The position numbers and the translations under genes were made by a program. A stretch of DNA of 40,717 bases from the IMG/VR virus record IMGVR_UViG_3300027733_000095, positions 1 through 40,717 of that record; one strand, 5' to 3'. Source of the stretch: a virus. Below are positions 32,367 through 39,325 of the stretch, in pieces. The notes below the pieces were generated by a model that saw only the letters and a list, made by a program, of their open reading frames with translations, was not told the origin of the DNA and searched no databases. Numbering within the stretch: position 1 is the stretch's first letter; every line of letters starts with the position of its first letter.

Positions 32367-32582
32367 TTACAACTCTACGCCTTGTGCGATGTGATTACGC
32401 AGGCGTGATATGACGGATTCTGCTTGCTTAATTGTTGCTTTGCATGCGTCTAGTTCTTGTGCAAGTGATTCAGCTGCATCCATGTAGCGATCGCGTTCTT
32501 CTTGTAATGCTTGGTTGGTTACAGCCAATGCATCAACTCGATCTTGCCAGTATTCCAGTTCAAATTCTGTATCGTTGCTCAT
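32367..32582 (-). CDS. Small coiled-coil protein (71 aa)
   Basis: This acidic protein is almost wholly helical, with heptads through ALAVTNQALQEERDRYMDAAESLAQEL. It starts three bases after the whiB stop. It is likely a coiled-coil oligomer. No family or role is recognised. Confidence 0.6.
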   Translation of the reverse strand: MSNDTEFELEYWQDRVDALAVTNQALQEERDRYMDAAESLAQELDACKATIKQAESVISRLRNHIAQGVEL

Positions 32583-32585
32583 GTA

Positions 32586-32852
32586 TTACACATTACCTGG
32601 GTGTCTAACATTTTGCAAGTATTGTCTACGTTCATTTGCTGATCGTCCTCCCCAGACACCTTCCATGATTTTGTTAGTGATAGCAAAGTCGTAGCACCGT
32701 TTCTTTTTAGGGCATTTAGCGCACACAAGTTTGGCTTGTCTGCAATTGCCGTTGTCAGGGAAGAAGGCTTCTAATTCCAAGCCTTTGCATAGTGCCCCAT
32801 CCATCCACGACATGTCTTTATCTATTAACGCAAAATCCGAGAATAGTTCCAT
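32586..32852 (-). CDS. whiB: WhiB-like transcription factor
   Basis: From ATG 32852 the protein is 88 residues. An earlier ATG at 32906 would overlap the transglycosylase gene. The four Fe-S ligands are Cys22, Cys44, Cys47 and Cys53 (C-x2-C-x5-C), with an extra Cys37. The G-V-W-G-G turn (65-69) and the basic tail after it are intact. WhiB proteins are confined to Actinobacteria and their phages, so this is the best host marker here. They bind sigma factor region 4 and redirect host transcription; phage copies may switch off host whiB2 and septation. Confidence 0.93.
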   Translation of the reverse strand: MELFSDFALIDKDMSWMDGALCKGLELEAFFPDNGNCRQAKLVCAKCPKKKRCYDFAITNKIMEGVWGGRSANERRQYLQNVRHPGNV

Positions 32853-32856
32853 ATAG

Positions 32857-33363
32857 TTATAGTCCCCACGGTCTGAACCCACTGCCTGTTTTTTTGGAAT
32901 AATCATAAAGAGCCTTTGCCGCAGTCAGGTTGACTAACGGCTTTAGTAAATCTCCACAGTATTCTATGATCCCTAATGCTTGCAAGTAGCCGTCTTTATA
33001 GTAGCGACTTGGCAGACACCATGAACGGTCGTTGATCTGTGTTAACCCGTAATCTTCTGACCCGTCGCGGTTCAACATGGTGTTGTGGGCTTTGGGCTGG
33101 CACTTGGATTCCCGGTTCATAATTAGGTCTAAGGTCATTAGATCTTCTTCGGCCCATCCAGCTGCTCTGGCAGTGTCCCAATATTGAGGGCACTTGGCTG
33201 TTTTTGGCACACGGTGGGTGAGTTCGTATGCCCTCTCAGACGCGTTGAGAGCCACGCTAAGAGGTTGTGGGGTCACCAAAGGGGCTTTGGCTGCTGAAGC
33301 GATGCTGCCGAAGGTGATAATCCCTACCAAAGAAACAGCAAATAGCCGTACAAGGTTTCGCAT
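32857..33363 (-). CDS. Secreted lysozyme / transglycosylase-like enzyme
   Basis: The ATG at 33363 has GGAG eight bases upstream. The product is 168 residues. A signal peptide covers about 1-25 (LVRLFAVSLVGIITFGS core, ASA-A cleavage). The SLT/lysozyme-like part has the helix with catalytic-type Glu (MNRESKCQP, Glu85) and the SEDYGLTQINDRSW strand-turn (102-115). Two Cys pairs may form disulfides. It is far from the lysis block and in the early operon, so it may help cell-wall remodelling or entry-independent lysis. Resuscitation-factor-like proteins of the host are an alternative relative. Confidence 0.8.
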   Translation of the reverse strand: MRNLVRLFAVSLVGIITFGSIASAAKAPLVTPQPLSVALNASERAYELTHRVPKTAKCPQYWDTARAAGWAEEDLMTLDLIMNRESKCQPKAHNTMLNRDGSEDYGLTQINDRSWCLPSRYYKDGYLQALGIIEYCGDLLKPLVNLTAAKALYDYSKKTGSGFRPWGL

Positions 33364-33414
33364 TAGTATCTCCAATCATAGCAAAATAGTCGGGTTGCTT
33401 ATTGGTAAAGGGTT

Positions 33415-33750
33415 TTAGAACTCTGTGATGTTAAGTAACCGCATTAGATCTTTTACGGTTAACACGACGTACTGGTCCTCTGCTTTACCATATCCTCTAC
33501 GTTTTGCAACAACAACCCCAACTTCTGCATTGGCGTTAATTCTTTCTATCTCTGCTTCTTTAAGCCAGCCAGAGAAGTTGAGGGTGTTGTGCGACTTGCA
33601 TTCAAAGACCAGCCTGTTGTCCACACCTGTTATGTCTCCTTTGTCTAGCGCACCCTGTAGGGCACGCCGTTCGCAGTTCGGATAGAACTGTTTAAGGTAG
33701 TCAACTATGAGTGTTTCAAAGGCTGTGCCTTTAGATTTGTTTTTACTCAC
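33415..33750 (-). CDS. Hjc-like / PD-(D/E)xK resolvase or nuclease
   Basis: The GTG start at 33750 overlaps the preceding stop by eight bases. The product is 111 residues. It has GTAFETLIVDYL with Glu12, RRALQGALDKGDITGV with the Asp39 of the motif, and LVFECKSH (Glu-x-Lys), then WLKEAE. This is the archaeal Hjc-type PD-(D/E)xK core, commonly found in phages for cutting branched DNA before packaging. It sits beside the exonuclease and annealing genes, so it fits a recombination module. Confidence 0.8.
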   Translation of the reverse strand: MSKNKSKGTAFETLIVDYLKQFYPNCERRALQGALDKGDITGVDNRLVFECKSHNTLNFSGWLKEAEIERINANAEVGVVVAKRRGYGKAEDQYVVLTVKDLMRLLNITEF

Positions 33751-33898
33751 TAGGTTTTTCGTTTTTCAACAGTTGCATCAACGCAACACGAATCATGTAC
33801 GACCTGGATTGTTGATGTTCAATCGAATAGGTGTCTAGTTGTTCTGCAATCTCTGGCTCAATGCGGAACGCTATAAGTGCTCGTTTCATCTCTTTCAT
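33743..33898 (-). CDS. Ribbon-helix-helix (CopG-like) regulator (51 aa)
   Basis: The ATG at 33898 overlaps the stop of the annealing protein (ATGA). The protein reads KRALIAFRIEPEIAEQLDTYSIEHQQSRSYMIRVAL by parts: one beta strand, then two helices with SRSYMIR at the second, the CopG/Arc pattern. It could repress the early operon. A start three residues later is possible. Confidence 0.75.
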   Translation of the reverse strand: MKEMKRALIAFRIEPEIAEQLDTYSIEHQQSRSYMIRVALMQLLKNEKPSE

Positions 33899-34533
33899 TT
33901 GGTTGCCATGCTTAACAGGCTGATGAGTTCTGATGCTTCTTGTTTGTTGAGTTGTTTCATGTCTGTGATGGTACGACCAGCGTGTGATGATGCCAACTCC
34001 AGGCGTTCTTCTTGCTTGTAGTTCTGGCTCATGCACAAACTAACGATCTTGCCTACCTGAGCCGCCGACGCTGGATCATTTACTTTTCTAACACGGTTAG
34101 ATCCTGATCGCTCGTCGTACACCGGCGGTGTACCGATGGTGTTGTACACCTGGCGCAACGCGGCAACGTTTTCCGTGAGGGGTATCTCTGGTGTTGTATG
34201 TTGTCCTCGTGCAACCTTTTCCATTTCCTCACGGCTTGGTCGTGCACCCTTTGGCGCGTAGCCACAGTTGGCTAGTCCGCGTCCCGTCGAACTGGTTTCC
34301 GCATTTTCGAGGTGGCTTGTCTTGTTGACAGGACTTGCCCCTCTGACTTCTTCGGCGAAGCCTGTGGCTTTAGGGAACTCGTCTGCTGCGTCAAAGTAGA
34401 TGGATGTCTTAAACACCACCTTGTTGTCGTCGTAGTACGCCATTTCGGTAAAGATACGACCGTTTGGGTGGTCGTTCCAGAATCGGACTAGACGATCCTC
34501 GACTGTTTCGTAGTTATCTAAGTTGAATCCCAT
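33895..34533 (-). CDS. Erf-like single-strand DNA annealing protein
   Basis: This 212-residue protein has FWNDHPNGRIFTEM, then VNKTSHLENAETSSTGRGLANCGYAP, the ERF-family hallmark (ENAETSAxGRALA) with a Thr-Gly change. The C-terminal half is helical, with DPASAAQVGKIVSLC and YKQEERLELASSHAGR. The protein anneals complementary single strands exposed by a 5'-3' exonuclease, and the YqaJ exonuclease encoded just upstream is the expected partner. AGGAG lies before the start. Confidence 0.8.
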   Translation of the reverse strand: MGFNLDNYETVEDRLVRFWNDHPNGRIFTEMAYYDDNKVVFKTSIYFDAADEFPKATGFAEEVRGASPVNKTSHLENAETSSTGRGLANCGYAPKGARPSREEMEKVARGQHTTPEIPLTENVAALRQVYNTIGTPPVYDERSGSNRVRKVNDPASAAQVGKIVSLCMSQNYKQEERLELASSHAGRTITDMKQLNKQEASELISLLSMATK

Positions 34534-34535
34534 GA

Positions 34536-35471
34536 CTATTTTGCTCCTTTAATGTTGAATGTTCGGTATGAGGTTTCTTTTCTGAACTTTGCTACTAACG
34601 CTGGATGTGCTGCTTCTAATGCTTTGCTGTCCAATGAGTTACGGCGTGATGTTTTCCATGTGCACACGACGTTCCCATCTATAGCACCGTATTGTGCATC
34701 GCCAAGAGCAGCACACACAGTTGTTTTTAATGTTTCTTCCCTTTCTTCTAACTCTTTTATAATCTTTTTGGTTTCTGCCAATTCGGACAGTACTTCTTTG
34801 AACTCGTCAGGGAGCATCATCGTTATGTCTTGGCTCTCTGGGTGGTCGGCAGCAACATGGCGGTATTCCAGTTTGCAGTTTGCTGGATAGTTTCCAGTGT
34901 CTATCGCACTTAGAAATTCGCGGCACGCATCTATGTGCATTTGACGTTCATCAGATGTAACGATCTGGGTGTGACGCTTCAGTTCCATTTCACCGTCAAA
35001 GATGACCCATTCGATCTTGTCTACGTCTGCACAGATTGCTTGCTGGATTCCTTGCCAATACCAGTAGCGCGGTAGCACTCCTGTCCAACGGGTCTTGGAT
35101 GTTTTAACTTCGTACACATCACCGTTCTCATCTATGGCATCAAGTGTGGCAATCAAGCGCACTGCTGGTTCGTCGTATGCGTACATGACTTCTGGTGTGT
35201 GCAGTTGGATGTTCTCTATGTCGGCAACCCACTCAATCATCACTGGCTCTAAACGATTGCCACGTTCCATGGCTTTGTTTGGTGCTACTGGTTCTGGTGG
35301 ATGTATTGCCAATAGTTCGTTTGCAAGATCTGCAGCTGATTTAAACGGGTGTTCGTTGTGTACGGCACCTGCTACGGATGCTGATATTCGAGCAACACCG
35401 TGTTCGTTTTGCCACCTAACTGCCAGCCATGCTGGACTTCCGTGTAGTGGTTTGCTAATTGTGTAACGCAT
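34536..35471 (-). CDS. YqaJ-type viral exonuclease
   Basis: This 311-residue protein has GSPAWLAVRWQNEHGVARISAS at the N-terminus (YqaJ LxxRxxGIGGS region) and AMERGNRLEPVMIEW with Glu-Pro. ATLDAIDENGDVYEVKTSKTRW supplies the catalytic Asp, Glu-Val-Lys, and YYWQGIQQAICAD-type follows (given as parts). A coiled coil near 225-255 and a small C-terminal domain complete it. It makes the single-stranded tails used by the Erf-like protein. A near-perfect AGGAGG precedes the ATG, implying strong translation. Confidence 0.88.
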   Translation of the reverse strand: MRYTISKPLHGSPAWLAVRWQNEHGVARISASVAGAVHNEHPFKSAADLANELLAIHPPEPVAPNKAMERGNRLEPVMIEWVADIENIQLHTPEVMYAYDEPAVRLIATLDAIDENGDVYEVKTSKTRWTGVLPRYWYWQGIQQAICADVDKIEWVIFDGEMELKRHTQIVTSDERQMHIDACREFLSAIDTGNYPANCKLEYRHVAADHPESQDITMMLPDEFKEVLSELAETKKIIKELEEREETLKTTVCAALGDAQYGAIDGNVVCTWKTSRRNSLDSKALEAAHPALVAKFRKETSYRTFNIKGAK

Positions 35472-35491
35472 GTTGTCCTCCTAGTAGTTGA

Positions 35492-35521
35492 TGTATAACA
35501 GCGTATAACGCCGAGATACAA
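35492..35521 (-). promoter_or_regulatory. Weak candidate promoter before the exonuclease gene
   Basis: On the minus strand TTGTAT (35521-35516) and TATACA (35497-35492) are 18 bases apart. They lie in the 58-base gap before the recombination genes. Two near-direct repeats, GTATAACAGC and GTATAACGCC (as the plus-strand text reads), overlap the -10 side. Each element has only partial fit. Confidence 0.3.
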
Positions 35522-35529
35522 AAAGCAAC

Positions 35530-35805
35530 CTACAGGGTGGGTGTTACAGGGTTGGGAATATCAACAGACTTAATAGTGCGGATCATCGCTACAGGGATGT
35601 GCAGGATGTGATCCAGGTCATCGTCCTCTGAACGTGACTGATACAGCGTCACATGGTTTTCTTTGCCACCGTCACTCAATGCCAAAATGTATCCGCAAGA
35701 CGAGATGATGTATTCGGCTTGGTCTATCCCGCTGATAGGTGTCCAGCCCGTACCGCCAGAATGTGTGTCAGCCCAAGTAATTTCAACAATAGTTTTAGTC
35801 GTCAT
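35530..35805 (-). CDS. Hypothetical early protein (91 aa)
   Basis: A mostly beta protein with TIVEITWADTHSGGTGWTPIS, GYILALSDGGKENHVTLYQSR and an acidic DDDLDHILHIPVAMI segment. GAGGAG precedes the ATG. The DHILHIP motif is seen in small phage early proteins but has no assigned function. It is soluble, with no metal ligands. Confidence 0.6.
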   Translation of the reverse strand: MTTKTIVEITWADTHSGGTGWTPISGIDQAEYIISSCGYILALSDGGKENHVTLYQSRSEDDDLDHILHIPVAMIRTIKSVDIPNPVTPTL

Positions 35806-35893
35806 CTTCTACTCCTCGATCACCACAGAACGGTTGTTGTGGCAAGGGTGTCTTGCATGGACACGGGTTGTTGCGACGACCAAAGATAGTCAT
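35795..35893 (-). CDS. 32-aa Cys-rich peptide
   Basis: The ATG at 35893 overlaps the stop of the gene before (ATGA), and the TAA at 35795 lies just inside the next start. The peptide has CPC, a proline-rich middle, a further CG and an acidic end, so it could bind metal. Tight coupling on both sides and no other gene in the gap support it, but the size makes it uncertain. Confidence 0.45.
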   Translation of the reverse strand: MTIFGRRNNPCPCKTPLPQQPFCGDRGVEDDD

Positions 35894-36063
35894 TCAGGGT
35901 ATTCAATCACGGACATATCGGATTGTGAATAATGGATAAGCCGACCGTCTTTGCCGATACCAACCCACGTTGGGGCGTCCGAATCGCACAAACAGCCAGT
36001 CAAATAATCTGTGTTGTGGACTACCGCAGCCTTGCAAGCGTTACAGCGCACTTGGTAAATCAT
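35890..36063 (-). CDS. Small Zn-ribbon-like protein (57 aa)
   Basis: The ATG at 36063 overlaps the previous stop (ATGA). The RCNACKA pair near the start and a CLC about 18 residues later give a four-Cys ribbon, followed by DSDAPTWVGIGKDGRLIHYS. Small zinc ribbons of this sort are common in phage early regions. The function is unknown. Confidence 0.65.
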   Translation of the reverse strand: MIYQVRCNACKAAVVHNTDYLTGCLCDSDAPTWVGIGKDGRLIHYSQSDMSVIEYPE

Positions 36064-36245
36064 TGTTCGTCTACCACCCACGGCTCAATCTCATCTTCGG
36101 GTACATCTTGCGCGATGAGCACAGTTATTCTTCCGTAACGCACATCGTAACGAGGCATCCCGTCAACACGACCATATATTACAGCCTCAACAGTGCCAGG
36201 TTCATCGTCCAAACGCACCTTTTCACCAACATTAAATAGGTTCAT
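36060..36245 (-). CDS. Small beta-barrel-like protein (61 aa)
   Basis: I chose ATG 36245 over the in-frame TTG at 36260 because GGA lies well placed before it. The sequence NVGEKVRLDDEPGTVEAVIYGRV, then YDVRYGRITVLI, resembles a KOW/SH3-like fold, followed by an acidic end. No specific family. Confidence 0.55.
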   Translation of the reverse strand: MNLFNVGEKVRLDDEPGTVEAVIYGRVDGMPRYDVRYGRITVLIAQDVPEDEIEPWVVDEQ

Positions 36246-36256
36246 AGTGTTTCCAT

Positions 36257-36538
36257 TCAACGGATTTGTTCCATTAACTGTCTAATTCGTTTTGTTTTAG
36301 CATCAACACAATGGCTCAAACGTGTAATTTCAAGTTTTGCTGAGGCATTAATTTCTTTTTCAAAGTAATAAAAACAATCAATGTCTTTGTATGTTGCAAA
36401 CAGTTCTTCTTTAACTATTTCCGTAAACTGTTTCTCTTTCTTTAACGCTTCCGTTAACTGTCTAATTTCTTGTTTCTGTTCAGCAATGGTAAATTTTGCT
36501 TCTGCAATATCGTAAGACACTTCTTTCATTGCGCTCAT
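36257..36538 (-). CDS. Coiled-coil protein (93 aa)
   Basis: The ATG at 36538 overlaps the phosphoesterase stop and has a strong AGGAGG site. A long coiled coil runs over most of the protein (AEQKQEIRQLTEALKKEKQ). A short FYYFEKEI segment and a helical basic end follow. No family recognised. Confidence 0.6.
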   Translation of the reverse strand: MSAMKEVSYDIAEAKFTIAEQKQEIRQLTEALKKEKQFTEIVKEELFATYKDIDCFYYFEKEINASAKLEITRLSHCVDAKTKRIRQLMEQIR

Positions 36539-37521
36539 TTTTTTCCTCCTGGGTTGTTTGATAAATAATCTTTGCCACGCCACCTAGCCCAACCATCCCT
36601 GATTGGTACTAACTCCAAATTAAAATTACCATCTCCTGGTTCGTATTCCACCACAGCAATACCTTGTTGCCAATCCTCTGAACGATACAACGGTTTTCCG
36701 TCAAGGTCGTGCCCGCCACGGGTGCTTGGCACAGCACCATCGGTGCGCGCTAAACAACCTGGTGACGCAGCCAAGATAGTCCTAGCCCCGTCATAGTCGT
36801 CGCGGGTTCGTTCAGCCCATTCACGCCTGTGGATATGTCCAAAGATCACAGAGGTTTTTACGGTTGACAAATATTTATGGGCGGTACTTCCTCCGCTGGC
36901 GACTTTGTCGCCGTGGATAATATGCAACCGTTCGTTAATCCAATGCGCACCTGTTGGGTATCCGCTGAGATACGTCACCTGAGATTCATCTAAGCGACAT
37001 AGATACGGAACAGACATCACAGGCCATTCGTGCGGGACTTTGCCACGCCTCAACCCAAACGCTGCTGCTGCCGAGTCCAACACATAGTTGCCTAAGCGTT
37101 CCTCATGGTTGCCTGCAATCCAAACAATTTTGGCTTGCGGTGCAATCGTGCGTAGTTGCGCGCATAGTTCGGTAGCGCGATCTATTGCTGCTTGTGTTGT
37201 TCGTGCAAACGCTGGCGTGTAGCGGTACTTGCCGAACTCGCACAAGTCCAGGTTGTCTCCAACTAACACGATTTGATTTGGTTTGGCTGCTTTAACAATC
37301 TTCAAAGCAACATCAATAGCCTGTTCGTCGTGGATTGGTTCTAAGACATTGCTGTTTGCATGGAAGTAACCAAGTTGCATGTCTGGCAGGATGACTGCTG
37401 TTTGATATTTAGATTTAGATGCAACGTTTGGCGACAGTTTTGGAACACGATACTGTTTGCCTTGTCCGATAATCGGCCATGCGGGTGCGTTTGATTTCCG
37501 TAGATCATCAGCCAGTGACAT
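36535..37521 (-). CDS. Calcineurin-like metallophosphoesterase
   Basis: From ATG 37521 (GGAG upstream) the product is 328 residues. Metal-site motifs appear in order: PDMQ (Asp47, with Gln where many enzymes have His), VGDNLD (87-92), AGNHE (136-140), IHGDK (202-206) and FGHIHR (227-232). It hydrolyses a phosphate monoester or diester. In phages such enzymes are linked with DNA or RNA end processing or nucleotide turnover, and the natural substrate is not clear here. It overlaps the HTH gene upstream by 14 bases. Confidence 0.88.
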   Translation of the reverse strand: MSLADDLRKSNAPAWPIIGQGKQYRVPKLSPNVASKSKYQTAVILPDMQLGYFHANSNVLEPIHDEQAIDVALKIVKAAKPNQIVLVGDNLDLCEFGKYRYTPAFARTTQAAIDRATELCAQLRTIAPQAKIVWIAGNHEERLGNYVLDSAAAAFGLRRGKVPHEWPVMSVPYLCRLDESQVTYLSGYPTGAHWINERLHIIHGDKVASGGSTAHKYLSTVKTSVIFGHIHRREWAERTRDDYDGARTILAASPGCLARTDGAVPSTRGGHDLDGKPLYRSEDWQQGIAVVEYEPGDGNFNLELVPIRDGWARWRGKDYLSNNPGGKK

Positions 37522-37735
37522 GTATAAGTTCTCCTCTGCGGTAAGCAGTAATCGAACCCACACTGATCCGATGACCACGGTTTTCTAAAACTCGGCTAAT
37601 TGCCGGTGCAGAAATAGTGTAGTCGTTTAACGCAGCGAGAAGATCGGCTTTGTCTTGGGCATCAAGTTTGTTGATGATCTGTAACAGCATCGGTATTCTG
37701 CCGCTAACTAATTTGCTACTTTTTATTTCTTCCAT
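37508..37735 (-). CDS. Small HTH protein (75 aa, or 87 aa with TTG start)
   Basis: ATG 37735 gives 75 residues. A TTG at 37771 with GAGGGGG six bases before it would add 12. The C-terminal half reads YTISAPAISRVLENRGHRISVGSITAYRRGEL by parts, a helix-turn-helix in which ISVGSITAYRR is the recognition helix. It may be an early regulator. Confidence 0.65.
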   Translation of the reverse strand: MEEIKSSKLVSGRIPMLLQIINKLDAQDKADLLAALNDYTISAPAISRVLENRGHRISVGSITAYRRGELIHVTG

Positions 37736-37907
37736 CAGACTTGGCTTCACGGACTTTTTTGGCGTACTCAACGTTTGCCCCCTCGATTGTTTTGGTAAGT
37801 TTTTCTATGATGTCCCACAGTTCATCGGCTTGGTTTCGTGAAGGTGTGACCTTCAGCAAACTGTCACGGATGAGCATGAGTTCAACGGTAGTGAATCCCC
37901 TCGCCAT
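37716..37907 (-). CDS. Small helical early protein (63 aa)
   Basis: The ATG at 37907 has AAAGGTG upstream. It is all-helical, charged and Lys-rich at the end (VTPSRNQADELWDIIEKLTKTIEG). Its C-terminus overlaps the next gene. No family recognised. Confidence 0.5.
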   Translation of the reverse strand: MARGFTTVELMLIRDSLLKVTPSRNQADELWDIIEKLTKTIEGANVEYAKKVREAKSDGRNKK

Positions 37908-37929
37908 TTGCAAGCACCTTTCAGTCGGT

Positions 37930-38136
37930 TTAGTTGTGCTTGGACCTTACATGGTCTGTGAGCGCAGTGTCAATTCTATCTACTTTGTCTTCTGTCCGGT
38001 TCAAAGATTTGTGCATGGTACGCAGGATGCCTTGTACCACTTGGTGGTCTGCATGGTTTTCTTTGCCTAGTTTGGCAATAACGATTGCTAACAGACCAAA
38101 ACTACCAGTAACGACAGCAGCCCAAACAGCATCCAT
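37930..38136 (-). CDS. One-helix membrane protein, holin or spanin-like candidate
   Basis: This 68-residue protein starts two bases after the endolysin stop. Residues 2-19 (DAVWAAVVTGSFGLLAIVI) form a membrane helix. A charged segment follows, then a coiled coil (LRTMHKSLNRTEDKVDRIDTAL). This layout fits one-span holins found beside endolysins in actinobacterial phages. The other membrane proteins nearby could share or regulate this role. Confidence 0.65.
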   Translation of the reverse strand: MDAVWAAVVTGSFGLLAIVIAKLGKENHADHQVVQGILRTMHKSLNRTEDKVDRIDTALTDHVRSKHN

Positions 38137-38137
38137 G

Positions 38138-38665
38138 TCATACGGCTTTCGCAGCAACAAAGGCTGCAACGGCAGGTGGGACTTGGTTTCCTTGTGTGTA
38201 GCGGATGTGCCACGGCTCTGATTGGACTTCGTGTGAGAAGCCGTAGAGGTGTTCGTTCTCTAGCATCCATGCCAAACGTGGACCTGATGCTGTAGCCACA
38301 TCGACTGCGATACCCATGTTGTGTTGTGATTTGCCTGGTGTTGCTAGGCAGGCTTGACCTTTTTTGAGATACCATTTTTTTCCTTCAAAGGTACGGGTAT
38401 CTGGGTTGCCTGTTGGTTCTAGTTGGTACCTTAAAAAAAATGCTTTGGTTTGGGACTCTAGTGTGCGATATGTGTCGCCGCTACTAGTCGGAGTCAGTTT
38501 GATACCAGCCTTTTCTGCGGCATCTACCATCGCTTCCCAAGCGTCGGCAGCACAATGGTGGAGTGTGCCACCAATAGTTTTGCGTAGTTTGTCTGCGGCT
38601 AGTTTGCCTGGGACAGCACCCTTAAGATGGTCACAAAGTTTTACAGGCACAACAGGGTAAGTCAC
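38138..38665 (-). CDS. Endolysin, VanY/M15 D,D-carboxypeptidase type
   Basis: I prefer the GTG at 38665, which overlaps the previous TAG by one base; a GTG at 38677 would add four residues. The product is about 175 residues. The M15 zinc site is complete: SQHNMGIAVDV (His115, Asp122) and SEPWHIRY (Glu150, His153). It cuts D-Ala-containing cross-links or stem ends of peptidoglycan. No separate wall-binding domain is visible. It lies within a clear lysis cluster. Confidence 0.88.
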   Translation of the reverse strand: MTYPVVPVKLCDHLKGAVPGKLAADKLRKTIGGTLHHCAADAWEAMVDAAEKAGIKLTPTSSGDTYRTLESQTKAFFLRYQLEPTGNPDTRTFEGKKWYLKKGQACLATPGKSQHNMGIAVDVATASGPRLAWMLENEHLYGFSHEVQSEPWHIRYTQGNQVPPAVAAFVAAKAV

Positions 38666-38925
38666 TAGCAATCCCACTTTCGTAACGCCAATGCTTTACG
38701 TGTCGGTCTACCTTGAGAATCCTTCATAGGTCCAGGCATACCACCCATTCTTGCACAAAAAGATTTACGACGAGCAGCATCTTTGGGTGACTTCGCTGCC
38801 TGCTTTGCTGACACAGGTGGTTTCAGATTCATACCTTGTGCTTTAGCAGACGCACGACCTTTAGCGTTCAAACCGCCAGTAGGATTCTTGCCTTCTTTGC
38901 GTTGCCACGCAGCGGTCTTAGCCAT
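38665..38925 (-). CDS. DUF6321-like small basic protein (86 aa)
   Basis: The sequence has GGLNAKGRASAKAQG, then LKPPV, RRKSFCARMGGMPGPM and a basic end. That pattern defines a small conserved family (DUF6321 as I recall) found in many marine and freshwater phages, often near lysis or structural genes. Basic and without membrane segments. The role is unknown. Confidence 0.8.
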   Translation of the reverse strand: MAKTAAWQRKEGKNPTGGLNAKGRASAKAQGMNLKPPVSAKQAAKSPKDAARRKSFCARMGGMPGPMKDSQGRPTRKALALRKWDC

Positions 38926-39161
38926 TACTTATCAGATTTTGCGCCGAACGCGCTGTTGATTTCTTCCATTGTAAGTTTGCCATCAAGCGAAGCCTGAGCA
39001 AGTTTCTGTACCACTGTTGCACAAGCAGCGAAACCAGCAAGCACAGCCGACTTCCAAATTTCTAGTTCAGGGGCAATCACAGCACTACCACCAACGATAG
39101 CCAACGCTGAGGACAGGAACACTGCCACGATACGACCGAGGATGTCTTGTGCTTTCTTCAT
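38925..39161 (-). CDS. Holin-like small membrane protein
   Basis: This 78-residue protein has a hydrophobic stretch from about 10 to 55 (GRIVAVFLSSALAIVGGSAVIA, then AVLAGFAACATVVQ), two likely spans. It ends LDGKLTMEEINSAFGA, a tail typical of actinophage holins. It is next to the endolysin cluster and starts within the stop of the preceding small membrane gene. It would time lysis by forming membrane lesions. Confidence 0.75.
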   Translation of the reverse strand: MKKAQDILGRIVAVFLSSALAIVGGSAVIAPELEIWKSAVLAGFAACATVVQKLAQASLDGKLTMEEINSAFGAKSDK

Positions 39162-39325
39162 TCTGATTCCTTTGTGCTAAGAGTTAATGCTGCGTGTAAC
39201 ACTAATGATACACCAACCACCCATATGGCTTGCCGGAGTGTTGGGCCTGACAGGGTGATCAAGACTAGACCGGTGCCTGCGTATGTCCATGCGTTGTCTT
39301 TGATGAGGTTGGTGAGGCGTTTCAT
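39158..39325 (-). CDS. 55-aa membrane protein, lysis cluster
   Basis: ATG 39325 and stop 39158 both overlap their neighbours (ATGA at each end). Two hydrophobic runs are AWTYAGTGLVLITLSG and AIWVVGVSLVLHAALTL, a hairpin of two spans with short charged ends (KRLTNLIKDN). Together with the next gene it makes a pair of small membrane proteins before the endolysin, such as holin and antiholin. Confidence 0.65.
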   Translation of the reverse strand: MKRLTNLIKDNAWTYAGTGLVLITLSGPTLRQAIWVVGVSLVLHAALTLSTKESE

